Assembly: GCA_030068075.1 (NCBI GenBank)
Contig: CM057843.1
Location: 16,387,370 to 16,451,369, forward strand
Length of the DNA: 64,000 bases
From: Paguma larvata
Lineage: Eukaryota > Chordata > Mammalia > Carnivora > Viverridae
Direction: 5' to 3'
A program made the position numbers and the translations under genes. A model generated the notes under the pieces. That model saw only the letters and a program-made list of their open reading frames with translations. It was not told where the DNA came from and did not search any database. Below, piece after piece: positions 10,684-24,816 of the stretch (its first letter is position 1; each line of letters opens with the position of its first letter).

Positions 10684-12845
10684 TAAGCGTGTACTGGGGG
10701 GAGGGCGTGAGGAAAGGGCATCGGTGTCACGTGGCCAATTTGAGAACGAACACACTGGCAGGGCCCAGAGCAGATACGTAAGGTTCCATCGGGGACTGAG
10801 GAAATGACAGGTGACAGGTGTTGGGGTCAAGGTGACAGTGGGGAGGAAAGAGGGACTTGAGAGGGCTTTAGGAGGCCAAGTGACAGGGAGTGCGTGCAGA
10901 GTAAGAAAGGAGGGGAGGGAGAGGGCACCCCCTTGGTTTAGGGGCCCACGGAGACGCCGGCCATTCTAGGAGACGGAGACCAGGGAGGAGGAGAACAGTG
11001 CAGGACTGTGACCTGGGGTGTGTTCGCCGGGCACCCCTCTGGGACACCCAGATGGCAACCAGGCAGTCGTGAAGAGGGGCCTGAGCTAGGATACGTCTCC
11101 GGGAGCTACCCACACGTGCTCCCAGCTACCACCGGGTCGACCCGGCGTCCAATCCTTCATTGCTTCTCTGTTTCCTGCTTGAATGCAAAATTCCTTACGG
11201 GAATGGCCATCCTCCTTTTCCTTTGCCTCTCTGAAGCAGAATACAGGAAGCGCTCAATGGTCCTGCAGTGGAGGGTCCTCAAAGGCACCAGTGGGAGCCC
11301 ATGTGTACAAAGAAAGGCTTTACTCAAAGCCGCCCGGGGTTGGTGTGTTTCAGCACTGATCCGTGAGCCCACGGGGCCGAGCGGACTTGGGGCCTGGCTC
11401 CTGACACGGAAGTGCCCCCTGGGGGTCCCCGGTCAGAGGGCTGAGGGCTCACTCGCCCACCGTGTCACCTGCCCTGGCCGGCACCGTCCCGCACGGAGAG
11501 GTTGAGAATTTGTCACCCCAATCCTATTTCAGGTAATGAGGACCTTGTAAGCCACCCCCGTCTGTGGGAGTGTTCAGAGAAGGAGGGGGTGGGCACCACT
11601 GCCGAGACACAACTCGGCAGGAGAGAAGGCGGTTTAGATAATTCAGAGTCATTCAGAACACCAGGCTGGGGCTCTGAGGTCCTGGAGGGCCCCTGGCGTG
11701 CACACGCAGAAGAGGATCAGAAGGAATGAGCCCTTCTTTTAATCTCTTATCTGTACTCCTCAACAGCGTGGGCTGCAGAGGGACAAAGGGGACAGGCTTT
11801 CCCGTCCCCTAAAAGACAGAATGGTGATATATATTCTTTTTTTACTCCTATTGTTCGGGGCAGAAGCTCGCCCATTTCTGCATTAAGTGTATCAGGCAGT
11901 TGCAGAGTATGCAGTGGAGCTCGTGTGGGTGCAAATCGGAGAGGAAGGGGACCTGCTTTCGGATCCAGTAAGAGTTCCTCGTGGGTTCAGTAAGTCGGTC
12001 AATTCCCTTTTGGCCTTCAAATATAACGAAGGAACGGAGAATTGACGGGGGCGCCCCTATTTCAGCCGAGCTGCTGCCAAATCCCTGAAATCCACTTTCC
12101 CCCATCTACAGGTAACACGCTCCGATCCTCAGGCTGATTACGGACGGACGAGACCACTGTGTGTGAATCCACTCACTTGGTGACCAGAGGGCGGGCGTCT
12201 ACCGCGGGCCGGGCGCCACGCCCTGCTCCAAGTCTGGAGGGAGGGCAGACACAGACCCATGTGACCGCGATGAGTGCCCCTCACAGTCAGAACAGGGGGA
12301 CGCGATGGGGGCGACTGGACCTTGGCGGCTCAGGGAGGGCCTTCCCAAAGGCGACACGCACAGCACGGCCCTACTGCGTGGAAGGCCTCGGGTGCTGGGA
12401 AGCGTCGCGGCGGGTCGGTTTCCGGGATGGCGTGGAGGCCGCAGTGAGAGACAAGGGGCTCCGGCACAGGGCTGGGCCACGTGGTCACCTGTAGACCAGG
12501 TCAGGTGTCATGGGAGGGAGAGGGGGCGGCAGACACCGATCCGTGTACCCAGGTGGGGACCCTGGGGACACACACAGGTGAGTGTGCTCATGGCGGACGC
12601 ATGAAGAGCTCCACTTTTGGTCACTTGAAGTTTGAGGTGTCCCCAGGACATTCCCGTTAAGTGCTCTGGAGCTGTCACCCGCCAGGCATGGGGGTGGGGG
12701 GAGGAAATCTATAGATATACCCTCTCGCGCTCACGACAGCCTTCTCACACGCGGCGTGACTCTCCCCTTACAGAGGGGGAGGTCCATTAACGTGCCGCCC
12801 AGGGATCTTCAGCACGACGAGCACGGGATACCGTCACCTTTCTTT

Positions 12846-13046
12846 TGTTTACTTATTTTAAGTTTTAATTTATTTATTTTGGGGGGCGGGGGGCAGAGAG
12901 AGAGAAGGAGACAGAGAATCCCTAAGCAGACTCTGGGCTGCCAGCACAGAGCCGGCTGCGGGGCTCGAACCCATGACCTGTGAGATCATGACCTGAGCCG
13001 AAACCAAGAGTCGGACGCGTCACTGACTGAGCCTCCCGGGCGCCCC
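12846..13046 (-). mobile_element. Felid tRNA-Lys SINE, diverged
   Basis: The head complement is CGGGCGCCCC and the tail complement is T/A-rich at 12846. The CT-rich region has become a G-rich run (GGGGGGCGGGGGG). It appears to sit in an older MIR-like stretch. Confidence 0.9.
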
Positions 13047-14820
13047 AACCAGCACCTTCTGTTAGAAAGCTGGACATACAAGGATTGCTGGGGAGGGGGG
13101 GGGAGGGTGTGGCTGCTGGGTGCCGATTTAAACGCCGATGCTGCGGGGTAGGCAGCGGGCTTGCTGGAAGGAAAAACGTGCATTTGCTGGTTTATTAGGG
13201 TCCCAGGACCTTAAAAATAGCTTGTTTCCATTGGAGACAAACAGATATTTGTCTCGACAGGGAGTCGCCCTGGGGAACTGGGAAGGACAGAAGGGAAGAC
13301 TGGACGCCTCCTCTGTGTGCTGATGGAAAAGCAGCTCACGCAGGGACCAGCGGAGAAGCCCACCCCGGCTCAGCTCAGGACGGGGCTCACCCCCAAAGGG
13401 TCGGAGCAGGTTACGGGCCGCAGTGAGGACGGCCGGGCATGGGGGGGAAGCGGACAAGGCTGAGACGCGTCCTGGCGGGAGAAAGGACGTCAGTAACGAC
13501 AGAGACCTGGGGGAGGGAGGCGGGGAAGCCGGGGTGCCCCTAGCTGTTCTGCCGTCGGAAGGGCTGAGGAGGAGCCAACTCGGCCCGGAAACCGGACTGG
13601 AAAGGGTTAAGGCGATCAGGGCCCCCGTGCGGGCTCTTGCTCGCCTCCCTCAAAAGCCCTCTCTTTTTTGTGTGCCAACTGGAGAACTCTGTTTTGCTCA
13701 ATATGCATTTTCGGTTATGCTTCTGCTTAAAATAACATAATTAAAAAAATCATTTTCCTAAGAGTAGCATGCTGCTTTTCTGTGCGAGAGGAAATTGGGT
13801 GTGGGTTTGGCTCCTGTCACAAATGAAAGAGCTTTAGAAATCACAGCTTAGCCTTAATGGGTCGTAATCAGAAAACCACCGCCCCCACAAGGTTCGTTCT
13901 ACTCGATGGGCTGGACGCAACTGCCTCTGCTCGAGGAAAGATGTAGAACAAATTGCTCCCTTCATCAAGATAAGGGGACCTGCAGCAGGAAGCCTTGGAT
14001 TCGCTCGGGGGCTGTGGTGGAAGCCACCTTCCTTGTGGGGTAAGCACAGAGCGCTCCGGTTACTGACTCGGAGGCCTCGCCTCGGCGTCACCCGCCCCCA
14101 GAGCCGTGGTTTCACTGGGCCTGTCTTCAGGGCCACCGGATATCTGCAGCGGGCCCACTGTGTGACAGGCGCCGTCTGTCCTCGAGGCCCCTCTTCTGGA
14201 GTCTGGACGGGGAGGGGGTGACACAAAGCGGAAGTACTGCCTCTGAACGTTGCCTTAGGTGGAGTGCTTGTGGGCGACCCACAGGAGGAAGGCCCAAGTC
14301 AGCCTCTGAGAGATCAGGGGAGGCTTCCTGGAAGAAGTGAGTTGCAAACTGGGATCAGAAGACGGCCTCTGAGTTTCAATCCACTGACACAAACCACGCC
14401 TTTTCTGCTTCTTTTAGGGTTTTCTCAGTTTCCTGCCCAGCTCTGTGGAGTCTTTGTACAGACTGGGTTTGATCGTATCTGGAAGACATGTCTGTTTCCT
14501 GTCGTTGAAGCAAATACTTGTTGGTCTATGAATACATAAAATACTGCATGTCTGTGGGTATGCTTCTCCGGAGGGCAGCCACTTCCTGGGATCGCGATGC
14601 CACAATCCCAGCTCAAAGGCAACTCCAGAGAATATTCAGGTATCCAGGGCACTATTTTCCTCCATATACAGAAAATGGGGACCAGCACATACATCGACAG
14701 GGCTGTGTATGCGCGTGAGGGGCTGGCACCCTGCTCTGTCTGGGGGGTAGGGCATGTTAATATATCAATATTCGGTGGGGCAAGGCTAACCCATGACTTC
14801 CTCACGACGCTTTGCAAATA

Positions 14821-15050
14821 CAGCAAAACCTTGGTTTGCAGGCCTGATGTGTTCCTGGAAACATGCTTGTAATCCAAAGCACTCGTAGGTCAAAGCGAAT
14901 TTCAAGAACCGTTGGTTCAGCTGCGATCACGTGAGGTTCGGCATCACGATCTACCCGTCGCTCTTGTATCAAGTTCAAATTTATTAGAGATGCTGGCCCG
15001 TCTTGCGGACCGCTCGCAGAACAAGTTACTCGCAACCCAAGGTCTTACTG
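14821..15050. mobile_element. Near-complete 230-bp Tigger-like palindromic element
   Basis: It begins CAGCAAAACCTTGGTTTGC and ends with GCAACCCAAGGTCTTACTG, which are imperfect terminal inverted repeats. The left end is preceded by TA, the pogo/Tigger target; the right TA is lost. Internal phrases (GCTTGTAATCCAAAGCACTC, AGAACAAGTTACTCGCAA) match a carnivore Tigger1-derived non-autonomous element as remembered. It has no transposase. Confidence 0.75.
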
Positions 15051-16436
15051 CGCATGCATTTAAAACCCTCTCAAGACATCTGCCAATCATTTCTACAGCG
15101 TACTGACTGAGGGGGACCTCACTCCTTGTCCCCTCTGCGCGGGCCCGAGAAACAGTCTTGCCCGTAGCACACGTCCATCGTTTAGTAGGCAAACAAGGCC
15201 AAGGCCATCGCAGCCGGATGGTTTCCCGAGAGGTCGGAGACAAAAATCTTCAAGGTGGAGCTCTGAGTCCCTGTACGTGCTCTTCTGAAACAAAATTCCT
15301 TTTGGGACGGAGCTCCATGGCCTCAGCTTGCTCTCCCGGCAGCCCACTGGGCTCACGCTCAACCCCGTCCCACCTCCACCCAGACCCACCCACTGTCATT
15401 CGCTGCCCAGCCACGGCCTTGAGGAAGACAAAGACGCAGCTCGGGTGAGGCCTGGTGCTGGGTTTGGGGGTGTTCCTTCCTCAGTACAACAGGTTCCCTC
15501 TAACCGTGGCCCTTGGTGGCCGGTCTGTTCCACGACTGGTTGTATTTGTGCTTCTAGGGTGACGCGGTTCTGTAAACTGGGGGCGAGCTGGGAGAGCGGA
15601 GCCAAACCCAAAGCTTCATGGTCACGGATTCTGACGCCTTTCTTTTGAGCGCTGACACAAAGGGGCTTGTGAAACCGGTCGGCTTCCACAGTGGAGTGGA
15701 CTCGGAGGGTGCGGCGGGACAAAGGGACGAGGGCGTGGGCCGAGTTTATGAATTGCGGGTGACAAAAGGGAGGCTGGAGTCTTCTGAAAACAGAGCAGAC
15801 TGAGTGACCAGCGTGCCCTTGAGGAATTCGCAGGGGCAGGGATGCTCTCTCTCCCTTCCCCACATCATTGCACGCTGCCCGTGTCCACACGGTCACCCTG
15901 AGGCCTCAGATGAAGGGAGCCGGGCCGTAAAGGACTCACAAAGCTCTGACTCCGAAAAAAAGCGCTCTCTTCTCTTCTTACCGTTTCCCTACAGGGAGGT
16001 TGCGGGATTCTGCGGGTTAGCGCCCATCTGAGGGTATTTCCATCTTTATTATCTGAATACTGATTTGTACACTGAACACTCCCGATCAAATGTGCACCCG
16101 GTGCCAGGCACCGTGTCAACCAGAGGCTGCCCTTCCAAAGCCATTTTGTATGGTCTCCCTCCGGAAGGCACTGGCCCCGCCCCTAAAAGGTGTGACCGTG
16201 ACCGACTGGTCAACCCAGCACAGCTGACTTTGAGGCTCGACTTCCCCGGCTGTACCAATCGGCTGGCCTCCGGTTATACCGCCGATCTTGGGTCTAGCGA
16301 CATACTTCTAGGACATTCGTTCTCAGCCTTTTGCGTTTTTGTCTTTGAAGAGAACGGGGCTCTGATACTGTTTGGTTTGCTAATATTCCCATGAAGATGT
16401 GCCTTGTTCACCCTATCTTTAAAAATATAATTTGTC

Positions 16437-16622
16437 GGGGCGCCTGGGGGGCTCAGTCGGTTAAGGGTCCTACTTCAGCCCAGGTCATGATCTCACGGTT
16501 CGTGACTTCGAGCCCCGCATCTGGCTCTACGGTGACAGTGCGGAGCCTGCTGGGGGTTCTCTCTCTCTCCCTCTCTCTCTGCCCCTCCCCATCCCTCTCT
16601 CAAAATCAGTAAGTAAAATAAG
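16437..16622 (+). mobile_element. Felid tRNA-Lys SINE, slightly shortened
   Basis: The head is GGGGCGCCTGGGGGGCTCAG, with a CT-rich middle and a weak tail (CAAAATCAGTAAGTAAAATA). The long GCCTGGAGCCTG block is missing, as in the shorter felid subfamily. Confidence 0.93.
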
Positions 16623-16734
16623 AAAACAGCACTTGTTAATGCGACCTCTGAGTCTAGTGAAGGCAAACTCTCACCAAATGAACACGGACATTCATGTTCA
16701 AGTTTGATTTCAAACCAGTATGTTGAAGGAAAAC

Positions 16735-16815
16735 GCTCTTGAAATGCTTGGGTTCGACAGTGCCAGGTACTTAGCACGCCCTCAATAAATATTTGTTGGA
16801 TGAGTGAGTGAATAA
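16735..16815 (+). mobile_element. L2 3'-end fragment
   Basis: CAGTGCCAGGTACTTAGCAC, then CCTCAATAAATATTTGTTGG and ATGAGTGAGTGAATAAAT, is the L2 3' end. Confidence 0.7.
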
Positions 16816-17510
16816 ATTCCCCCCTTTCCCTAGTCTATTTTCTCATCCTCCCATAAAGGAGGTAAATAAAGTGAAACAGTATTTAACATTTTGTAGTTCA
16901 CCAGCTGAGGCTAAAAAAACTCCATCTCTTTTTTTGTTACTAAAACCATCCATCTGCCAAATGTCACCTCCTGATAAGAGCCCGCTGCGGAGTCCTCATT
17001 TGTAACTGAATGTTGGCTGACATAATTAATGTTTACCACACAACAACATCTGAATTACAAACCGAAGGCAATTTACACATCAACTCTACTGCGGCAGGTC
17101 ACCCTGGCTCAGTCCTCAAACTCCCAAGACCCCGGATTTAGTCAAATTTGGGAAAAGGACAAAACAGAATCTGAGCCTTTCTGAGAAATGGGGGCGATGG
17201 GGAGGGAGGGAGAGGTGGCTTTGGCAAGGAGGAGGGGAAGGTGCTTTAGAAGCCTGGAAGATAAACTAAGTCGTCCCTGGAGGTAAACACTGTTGAGAAG
17301 CCTAATGCGTGTGGCTCCAGGCCCGCTGGGAGGGGGCCTGGCTCCAGCCGCACTTATCTGCAGCGCCCCCGCCCCCTCCCCCCAGCGCACCCCTTCGCTG
17401 GGGTCCCCCGCAGGTCACACCCGGGGTCAGAAAGCGGCCCTCTCCTTTGGCCTTCATGAGTTTTTGCTGGTAAGCATTTTTCATGCGTTCTGCTGATGGC
17501 GGTTAAGCTA

Positions 17511-17553
17511 ATGAATGAATGAATGAAGGAAGGAATGAATGAATGAATGAATA
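17511..17553. repeat. (GAAT)n tetranucleotide repeat
   Basis: About ten GAAT units with a central GAAGGAAG interruption. Confidence 0.95.
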
Positions 17554-19345
17554 AGAAAAGGCAAAGTAATTAGGCAGGTGGGGAGAAAAGGCCTAATCCC
17601 GAATCTCAGAGGGACAGGGACCCGCAGGTAAAACCCCGTGGCGATGAGGCCCTTTGTTGAGATCAACGGGGCTTTTGAAGCTCGCTGTTTACAGCCGGAA
17701 ACGTCTCGGCCAGGAGACAGCAAAAACCAAGAATTAACACCGGTTTAGCGTTCCCAATTTCCACACACTGACCTGTTTGATTCCCTCTCCGCCCCCCCGC
17801 GTCCCGGCTCCCCGGCCAGGTGCTGGGTTAGCCGAGGGGCAGGTCTGACCCCCACGCTTGGCACCCGCACCGCCGGGGCACCCAGAAAAATTCTGTTTTC
17901 TCTGTCTGATAAAAACAACCACCACAACAAAGTGGTTGTGGGGGAAGAAAAAAAAAATCAGACTATCCCAGGGGATGTCCTTCTGTTTATTTCAGGTTTT
18001 CGGTCTTTGCTGGAGGAGGAGGAGGGAAGGCAGGTTAATCTCCTGCGCTCGGGCCCTCTGGAGGTCTTAATTGGCCCTGTAGCCACCACGGAAACCACAG
18101 AAAGATGCAGACGCTGAGAAGGGGGAGAAGGGCTTCGGATCGCAGACATTTCCTTAGTCTGGGATGCAAATCGGGTTCGACGGCTCCTTATTTTATCTTT
18201 CTTCTCAACCAGACAGGTCCTGAGGCTGTAGAAACTTCCACCTCACCTCCGTCTTGAGCTATCCTCTCCAATCTTGCCTACGGCCTTCCGGGCCCAGGAA
18301 GGGGCCGCTAGGGAGGTTCACGTGGTGGTGGTGGGGGGGGGCGGGGAACTGAGGGACCTAGAGGACGGTGTCAGGTACTGATGTCCTGGCGGAGGAGGGG
18401 GGGGAAAGACGAAGGAACAGAATATGCGGTGGCCTCTGCCTCCCTACAGACACGCACCTGCGCCCGCGCCCACCGGCAGGCTCCCAAGCCGCTCATGAGG
18501 AGGGCCAGCTTGATGCTGCACGACTCGCAGGGCGAGATGTGTGACTGGGGAAGGGTGGGGGCCAGGCCTCGGCTGGGAGGGCCCCCACGGGAGAGGGGGC
18601 GGGGGGAGACGGAGAGGCACACGGGCTCTGGAGGAGGACCCAGGAGGGGCCGGCCACGTGCTGCTTTCCAACCCCACCTGCGGCACGGGTCCATGACCCT
18701 GAACTCGGGCCCTTGCCCCTCTCCTGCTTAAACCTCCAAGGGGCCTCTCGCCTCTCCATGAAGTCCAGTTTCTCAGGGAACCTCCAGGTTCCTCTGAGGA
18801 CCTCTTTCCTGCCGAAGCTCTTAGAGCTCAATGACTTGACACCTGCCTGCCTCTCTCTGAAGACGCTGAGACATGCTTACTGTGAGGACAAGGCCTGGGC
18901 TTTAGGGATTTTTGGATCCCTCCGTGTCCAGAGCACAGTAGGTCCTCACAGACACCTGCCCACGAAAAAGGCCGGTGAGCCGAGTGGGTGGTCGCCCAAG
19001 CTCTCTTGTATCCACCTCACCCCCGGCCTCCCCTTCCTTCCTGTCCCTGCGGTTCGGTGGAGCACATCAAAGCCTTCTCTCTCCACACGCTTCTCCGAAA
19101 CGATGCGGAGATACCACAGAAAGGAAACATTCTGGGCCATTTTTCTCTCGGCGGGCCTGTTTCAGGCAACCGTGTCCCCTAAGATGAGAACCCAGATGAG
19201 AGCCATAATCTCTGTGGGTGATCCAGACGACACCCCGAGTGCGGGTCGAATATCGCCACCTGCCCCCACCCTTGGCCTGCATCCCCGGGAATTCCCGAGG
19301 TATTCTGACAGCCGGATGTCCCTCTGCTGGTCTTTTCAGACTAGC

Positions 19346-19540
19346 TAGCTGCTCAGAAAGTGGTCCCCGGACCAGGGGCGCTGGCATCAGCCGGCAGCAA
19401 ACTGTTAGAAATCCAAATTCTCAGGCCCCTCCCCAGACCTGCGGAAACCAGAGGCTAGGGGTTGGGGCCCGGGAACCTGGGGTGGTGTTTAGCAAGCCTG
19501 CCCGGGGATTCTGATGCGCACTCGACCTCGAGGACCACTG
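19346..19540 (+). mobile_element. MER5A (hAT-Charlie non-autonomous element)
   Basis: The sequence from AGTGGTCCCCGGACCAG through GTTAGAAATCCAAATTCTCA to GAGGACCACTG follows MER5A, with complementary ends (AGTGGTCC / GGACCACT). This is an ancient mammalian insertion. Confidence 0.85.
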
Positions 19541-19935
19541 TTCTCGACTTCGGTGAGACCACAGGCGCGGTCTCCCACGACGCCCTCATATTCAGAGCAC
19601 AAACTCCCAGGGAAGACAGAACGCAGGTTCGTACGGATGTCGACGTGTTCCTGTCGGCAGAACTGACTAACGGCAAGGACGGAAACGCTGGGTGCCACAG
19701 CTACTCACTGTGTGTGGTTGTGGGCATTTGAAACAGGGCTAAGGGGACTGAAGAACTGAATGTTTAAGCTGATTTGAACTCAGAGTTTAAACTCAGAGTT
19801 AAATAGCCACCTGTGGCTAGAGGGTACTGTCCTGGAAGGTGACAAGACTAAATATATATAGTCCCACTCAGCCTAGTGGCTGAAATCCCCGCAACGGAAA
19901 TGTTGAAACTACACTCTTGCAAACTCTGCCTTTTT

Positions 19936-20150
19936 TCTTTTCTTTTTTTAATGTTTATTTATTCTTGAGAGAGAGAGAGAGCGAGCACGAGCCAGGGAGG
20001 GGCAGAGAGAGAGAGGAAGACACAGAATCCGAAGCAGGCTCCAGGCTCCGAGCTGTCAGCACAGGCGGGGCTCGAACACACGAGCGAGCCGTGCGATCCT
20101 GACCTGAGCCGGAGTTGGACGCTTAACCGACTGAGCCACCCAGGCGCCCC
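19936..20150 (-). mobile_element. Felid tRNA-Lys SINE, full length
   Basis: The GGCGCCCC head complement ends at 20150. The flanks CTCTGCCTTTTTTCTT and CTCTGCCTTATTTCTT are the target-site duplication. Confidence 0.94.
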
Positions 20151-20169
20151 GTGCCTCTGCCTTATTTCT

Positions 20170-20235
20170 TTGACCACTTCTGCCTTTACCGTCCCTTGCA
20201 CAGAGCTGAGGCCCGATAAATATTTGGCGACTGGC
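20170..20235 (+). mobile_element. L2 3'-end fragment (short)
   Basis: GTCCCTTGCACAGAGCTGAG and GATAAATATTTGGCGACTGG resemble the terminal part of L2. Confidence 0.5.
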
Positions 20236-21168
20236 CTAGCATTAACCTCGTTTTGTCTGTAAAATGGAAGATGCTGACTGACCGACTGACTCACTCACTC
20301 AAATCAAAGATTGGCCGTCCATCTCAGGTTTGCTCTGTCAGATTCACGTTTCGAAACTTCTCTGGAAGCGGCCGAAGGCATCGCGTAAAGCCACACTCTC
20401 TCTGTAAATCTGGCAAGCCCTCGGGTACACGACTGGACCTGAGGCGAATCGGAATCCTGGCGGCAGTCAGCCACGCCCTGGTCGTGTGCCCCGTGATGCG
20501 TTCTCGGGATTTGGAGAGAAAGGACATCATACGAGCCGAGTGCGGCAGGAACTTCTCTTCGTGCTGACACAAATCTGTCTTGGGCTGCACTGCTCGACGC
20601 CAGGGGTCTGTTCAGGCAGGCGATGGGTCCCCTTTTTCGAGATAAGCGTGCATTTTTGCCCTGCAACCTAAAGGCAAGTATAAGCTGGCCCGTAGCTAGC
20701 TTCACTAACGAACCTGTCTCCACGTGATTAAACGTGGCTTACCGGAAGACTGGACCCCACATTTAAAAAAATTTCATTTTAAATATGACTGTTAGCAGTT
20801 TAGCTAAATGCATACTGTCCCTGAACAAATAAATACGGGCTCCTCGCTGAATGGGTACTCTAAGTGGGAAGACTCTTGCGAAGTTCTTTCTCCCTCTGGC
20901 CTCTGGGGGAAGCAACTCCAGGGAACATACCCTGAGGCTCGAAGGCCTCGGAAGGGAACTGCCTGGGAGTACGGCGAAGGCCACCAGCAAGAATCTGGGT
21001 GACCGACGGGGCCACAGAAGCGACCCAATTCTGCACGGCCCTCGACTGCCCTGCCCCCACCAATCTCCAAGGATATCTGCCCCCGTAGACAGTAATACTT
21101 GACCCCGACCGTGGCTCTGTCTGGGATTCCCCAGAGAGAAAAGGTACTTTTGAGGGCCTTGTTCCTTT

Positions 21169-21371
21169 TTTTAAAATTTAGTTTGAGTTTATTTATTTTG
21201 AGAAAGAGAGGCACGGAGGGGCAGAAAGAGAGGGAGAGAGAGAATTCCAAGCAGGCACCGCACTGTTAACGCAGAGCCCGACACAGGGCTCGAACTCACA
21301 AACCAGGAGATCGTGACTTGGGCTGAAATTAAGATTAGGACACTCAACCGACTGAACCGCCCTGACGCCCC
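21169..21371 (-). mobile_element. Felid tRNA-Lys SINE
   Basis: The head complement CTGACGCCCC ends at 21371. The duplications GAGGGCCTTGTTCCTTT (21152) and GGGGGCCCTGCTCCTTT (21374) have diverged from each other, suggesting an older insertion. Confidence 0.92.
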
Positions 21372-21949
21372 TTGGGGGCCCTGCTCCTTTAGGCGGGGTT
21401 TGAGGACCCCGTGTAAGGTCCTGGCACGCTGGAAGGGTGTGGGGCTGTCTCCCGCAGGTGGGCAGGTGGCCTTGAGCACCACAAGGCTGCAGGGGGGAGG
21501 GGGGTTGCTTTCATGGGCCCCAACCCAAAGTCTGGGCAATCACTAGAAAGGTCTGGAGGGGTACAGGAGGGGAGAGGAGAGTGGGGCGAGGGGAGGTGGA
21601 AGTTTGGGTCAAGACTGCGGCTCCGGGCAGAACCAGGAGGGCGACTCGGACCGGGACTTCGGCGGTATACAGGTGCGCTCTCTACATATAAATTACAAAC
21701 GAGGGGGGAAATGGAGACACCATCTGGTCGGGAGATGTCAGACCCACGCTTCCCACCGTCCCCACCCTCGCTCGGATGGCCATCGCTAACCACGGGCCCA
21801 GCGCTCTATCCGCCACGCCCGGAGGCAAGCTCGCCGTCGGCAGAACAACGGCCAGGTAACAGTTACGAGTCGCTCAGAGTTGCCAGACTCAAAAAATCTC
21901 ATGAGTTTTGAGTTTTTTTTCTGGATCTGCATTACTCCGACTGCTGTAC

Positions 21950-22045
21950 AAATGAACAATACTTAACAAGAACTCACTTAATCCTCACCACAACTCCATG
22001 AGAAGGGACCACGGGGGAGATGAGGAGACAGGGCATAAAGAAGCC
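21950..22045 (-). mobile_element. MIR fragment
   Basis: ACTCACTTAATCCTCACCAC, CTCCATGAGAAGGGACC and GAGATGAGGAGACAGGG match the MIR 3' half in antisense. Confidence 0.65.
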
Positions 22046-22070
22046 TAGAACATTCATGCCAAGTCTAGAG

Positions 22071-22279
22071 CTAGCCACCTGGGTGGCTCAGCCGGTTAAG
22101 CGTCTGACTTCAGCTCGGGGCATGATCTCCCGGTTCGTGGGTTTGGAGTCCCGCGTCGGGCTCCGTGCTGACAGCTCGGAGCCTGGAGCCCGCTTCGGAG
22201 TCTGTGTCTCCTTCTCTCTCTGCCTCTCCTCCAGTCACACTCTCTCAAAAATAAATAAACATAAAAACAAAAAAAAAAA
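22071..22279 (+). mobile_element. Felid tRNA-Lys SINE with altered head
   Basis: The first bases are CTAGCCACCTGGGTGGCTCA instead of GGGGCGCCTGGG..., and the rest is near consensus. The flanking AAGTCTAGA at 22061 and at about 22278 is the likely duplication. Confidence 0.92.
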
Positions 22280-22800
22280 GTCTAGAACATTCCAAAGGGC
22301 ACCCCTGCTCCAGAGCACTCATTCCTCACCGCTGCGCTGCACTGCCACTGCTCCCGCACGGATGAGATTCTGGTGTGGGGTTTATCACCGAGCAAATGAG
22401 CACGTACGTTCTAGAATATCTTATCCGTAGCTTCGTGGACCTCCATTTACAGGCCATGAAAACCGCGCTAAGAGACAATCACGCTAAAGGTGTGACCGCC
22501 TTTGTACGCTTGCCGAGTCAGGGTGTACGGGCTTTTATGAAAAGTTTCAGAAATGCGGCTTGCGGGGCAAACCGTTTATGGTCAGCTGCCTTGTGATCGC
22601 TCATGTGAAAAATATGTACTTACGTCTGCTGCAGGAAACCTCACCACTTCCTTCCTAAGTGTCGGTCAGAAACACTAATTACCTGGCTAATTAGACCGTG
22701 AAACTTCCCTTACCGACGGTAAAAAGGGGCTCTTTTCACCCCACAAATTTCGGTGGGACATACCAAAAAAAAAAAAAAAAAAGTAGATGGTTTCAATGGT

Positions 22801-22806
22801 TTTATT
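22801..22806 (-). promoter_or_regulatory. Candidate intronic poly(A) signal in COX10 intron 6
   Basis: The minus strand reads GTCTACAATAAAACC, then about 17 bases later a run of about 18 T and GGTATGT, a layout typical of a working poly(A) site. It lies 615 bases after the exon 6 donor and is not in a SINE tail. Use is not shown by the sequence. Confidence 0.35.
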
Positions 22807-23100
22807 GTAGACACCACAAACGACTGAAGCAAATCATATAAAAGTAAATTAGAAGCTAATGAAGAGAGCCTGCGCCTTCCGAAGGCGGTGGGGGGGGGAT
22901 GCCTGGTTCTGTGGGGGCGAGGAGCTAATGCACGGGGCCGCCGGCAAGGGGACGTCGACGAGGACAGGAGAGCCTGGAGACCGAGCACCGGACCCCGGCT
23001 CCACAACGCGGGACGTCCCAGATGACTGATCGGCCCTAACTCGACCCGTGATTTCTAGAAACCTGCTTTTTCACTCGACCTGTTGTCACTGGCTTTGTCA

Positions 23101-24339
<1,239 letters not shown>

Positions 24340-24403
24340 TCAGATATAGGTCCCCACCAGCCAGGGTGACCCTATGCCTGCTTTCCACCAGAGCCCACTT
24401 TTT

Positions 24404-24587
24404 TAAGTTTATTTAGAGAGAGAGAGACGGCATGAGTTGGGGAGGGGGAGAGAGGGAAGGAGAGAGACTCCCAAGCAGGCTCCATGCTGTCAGTGCAGAG
24501 CCTGACGCGGGGCTCAAACTCACGAACCATGAGATCATGACCTGAGCCAAAGCAGGACGCTTAACCGACTGAGCCACCAGGTGCCCC
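24404..24587 (-). mobile_element. Felid tRNA-Lys SINE (first of a serial pair)
   Basis: A short-subfamily copy flanked by CCAGAGCCCACTTTTT on both sides. The same motif occurs a third time beyond the next SINE. Confidence 0.94.
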
Positions 24588-24608
24588 TCACCAGAGCCCA
24601 CTTTTTGG

Positions 24609-24816
24609 TTTTTAGTGTTTGTTTATTTTTGAGAGAGAGAGAGAGAGAGTGAGCGAGCAGGGGAGAGGCAGAGAGAGAGGGAGACACAGAATCCAAAGCA
24701 GGCTCCAGGCTCTGAGCTGTCAGCACAGAGCCCGACGCGGGGCTTGAACTCGAACTGTGAGATCATGACCTGAGCCGAAGTCGGACGCTTAACCGACTGA
24801 GCCCCCCAGGCGCCCC
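24609..24816 (-). mobile_element. Felid tRNA-Lys SINE (second of a serial pair)
   Basis: A long-subfamily copy with the same orientation and same target motif as its neighbour at 24404. It is flanked by the second and third copies of CAGAGCCCACTTTTT (24592 and 24817). Confidence 0.94.
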
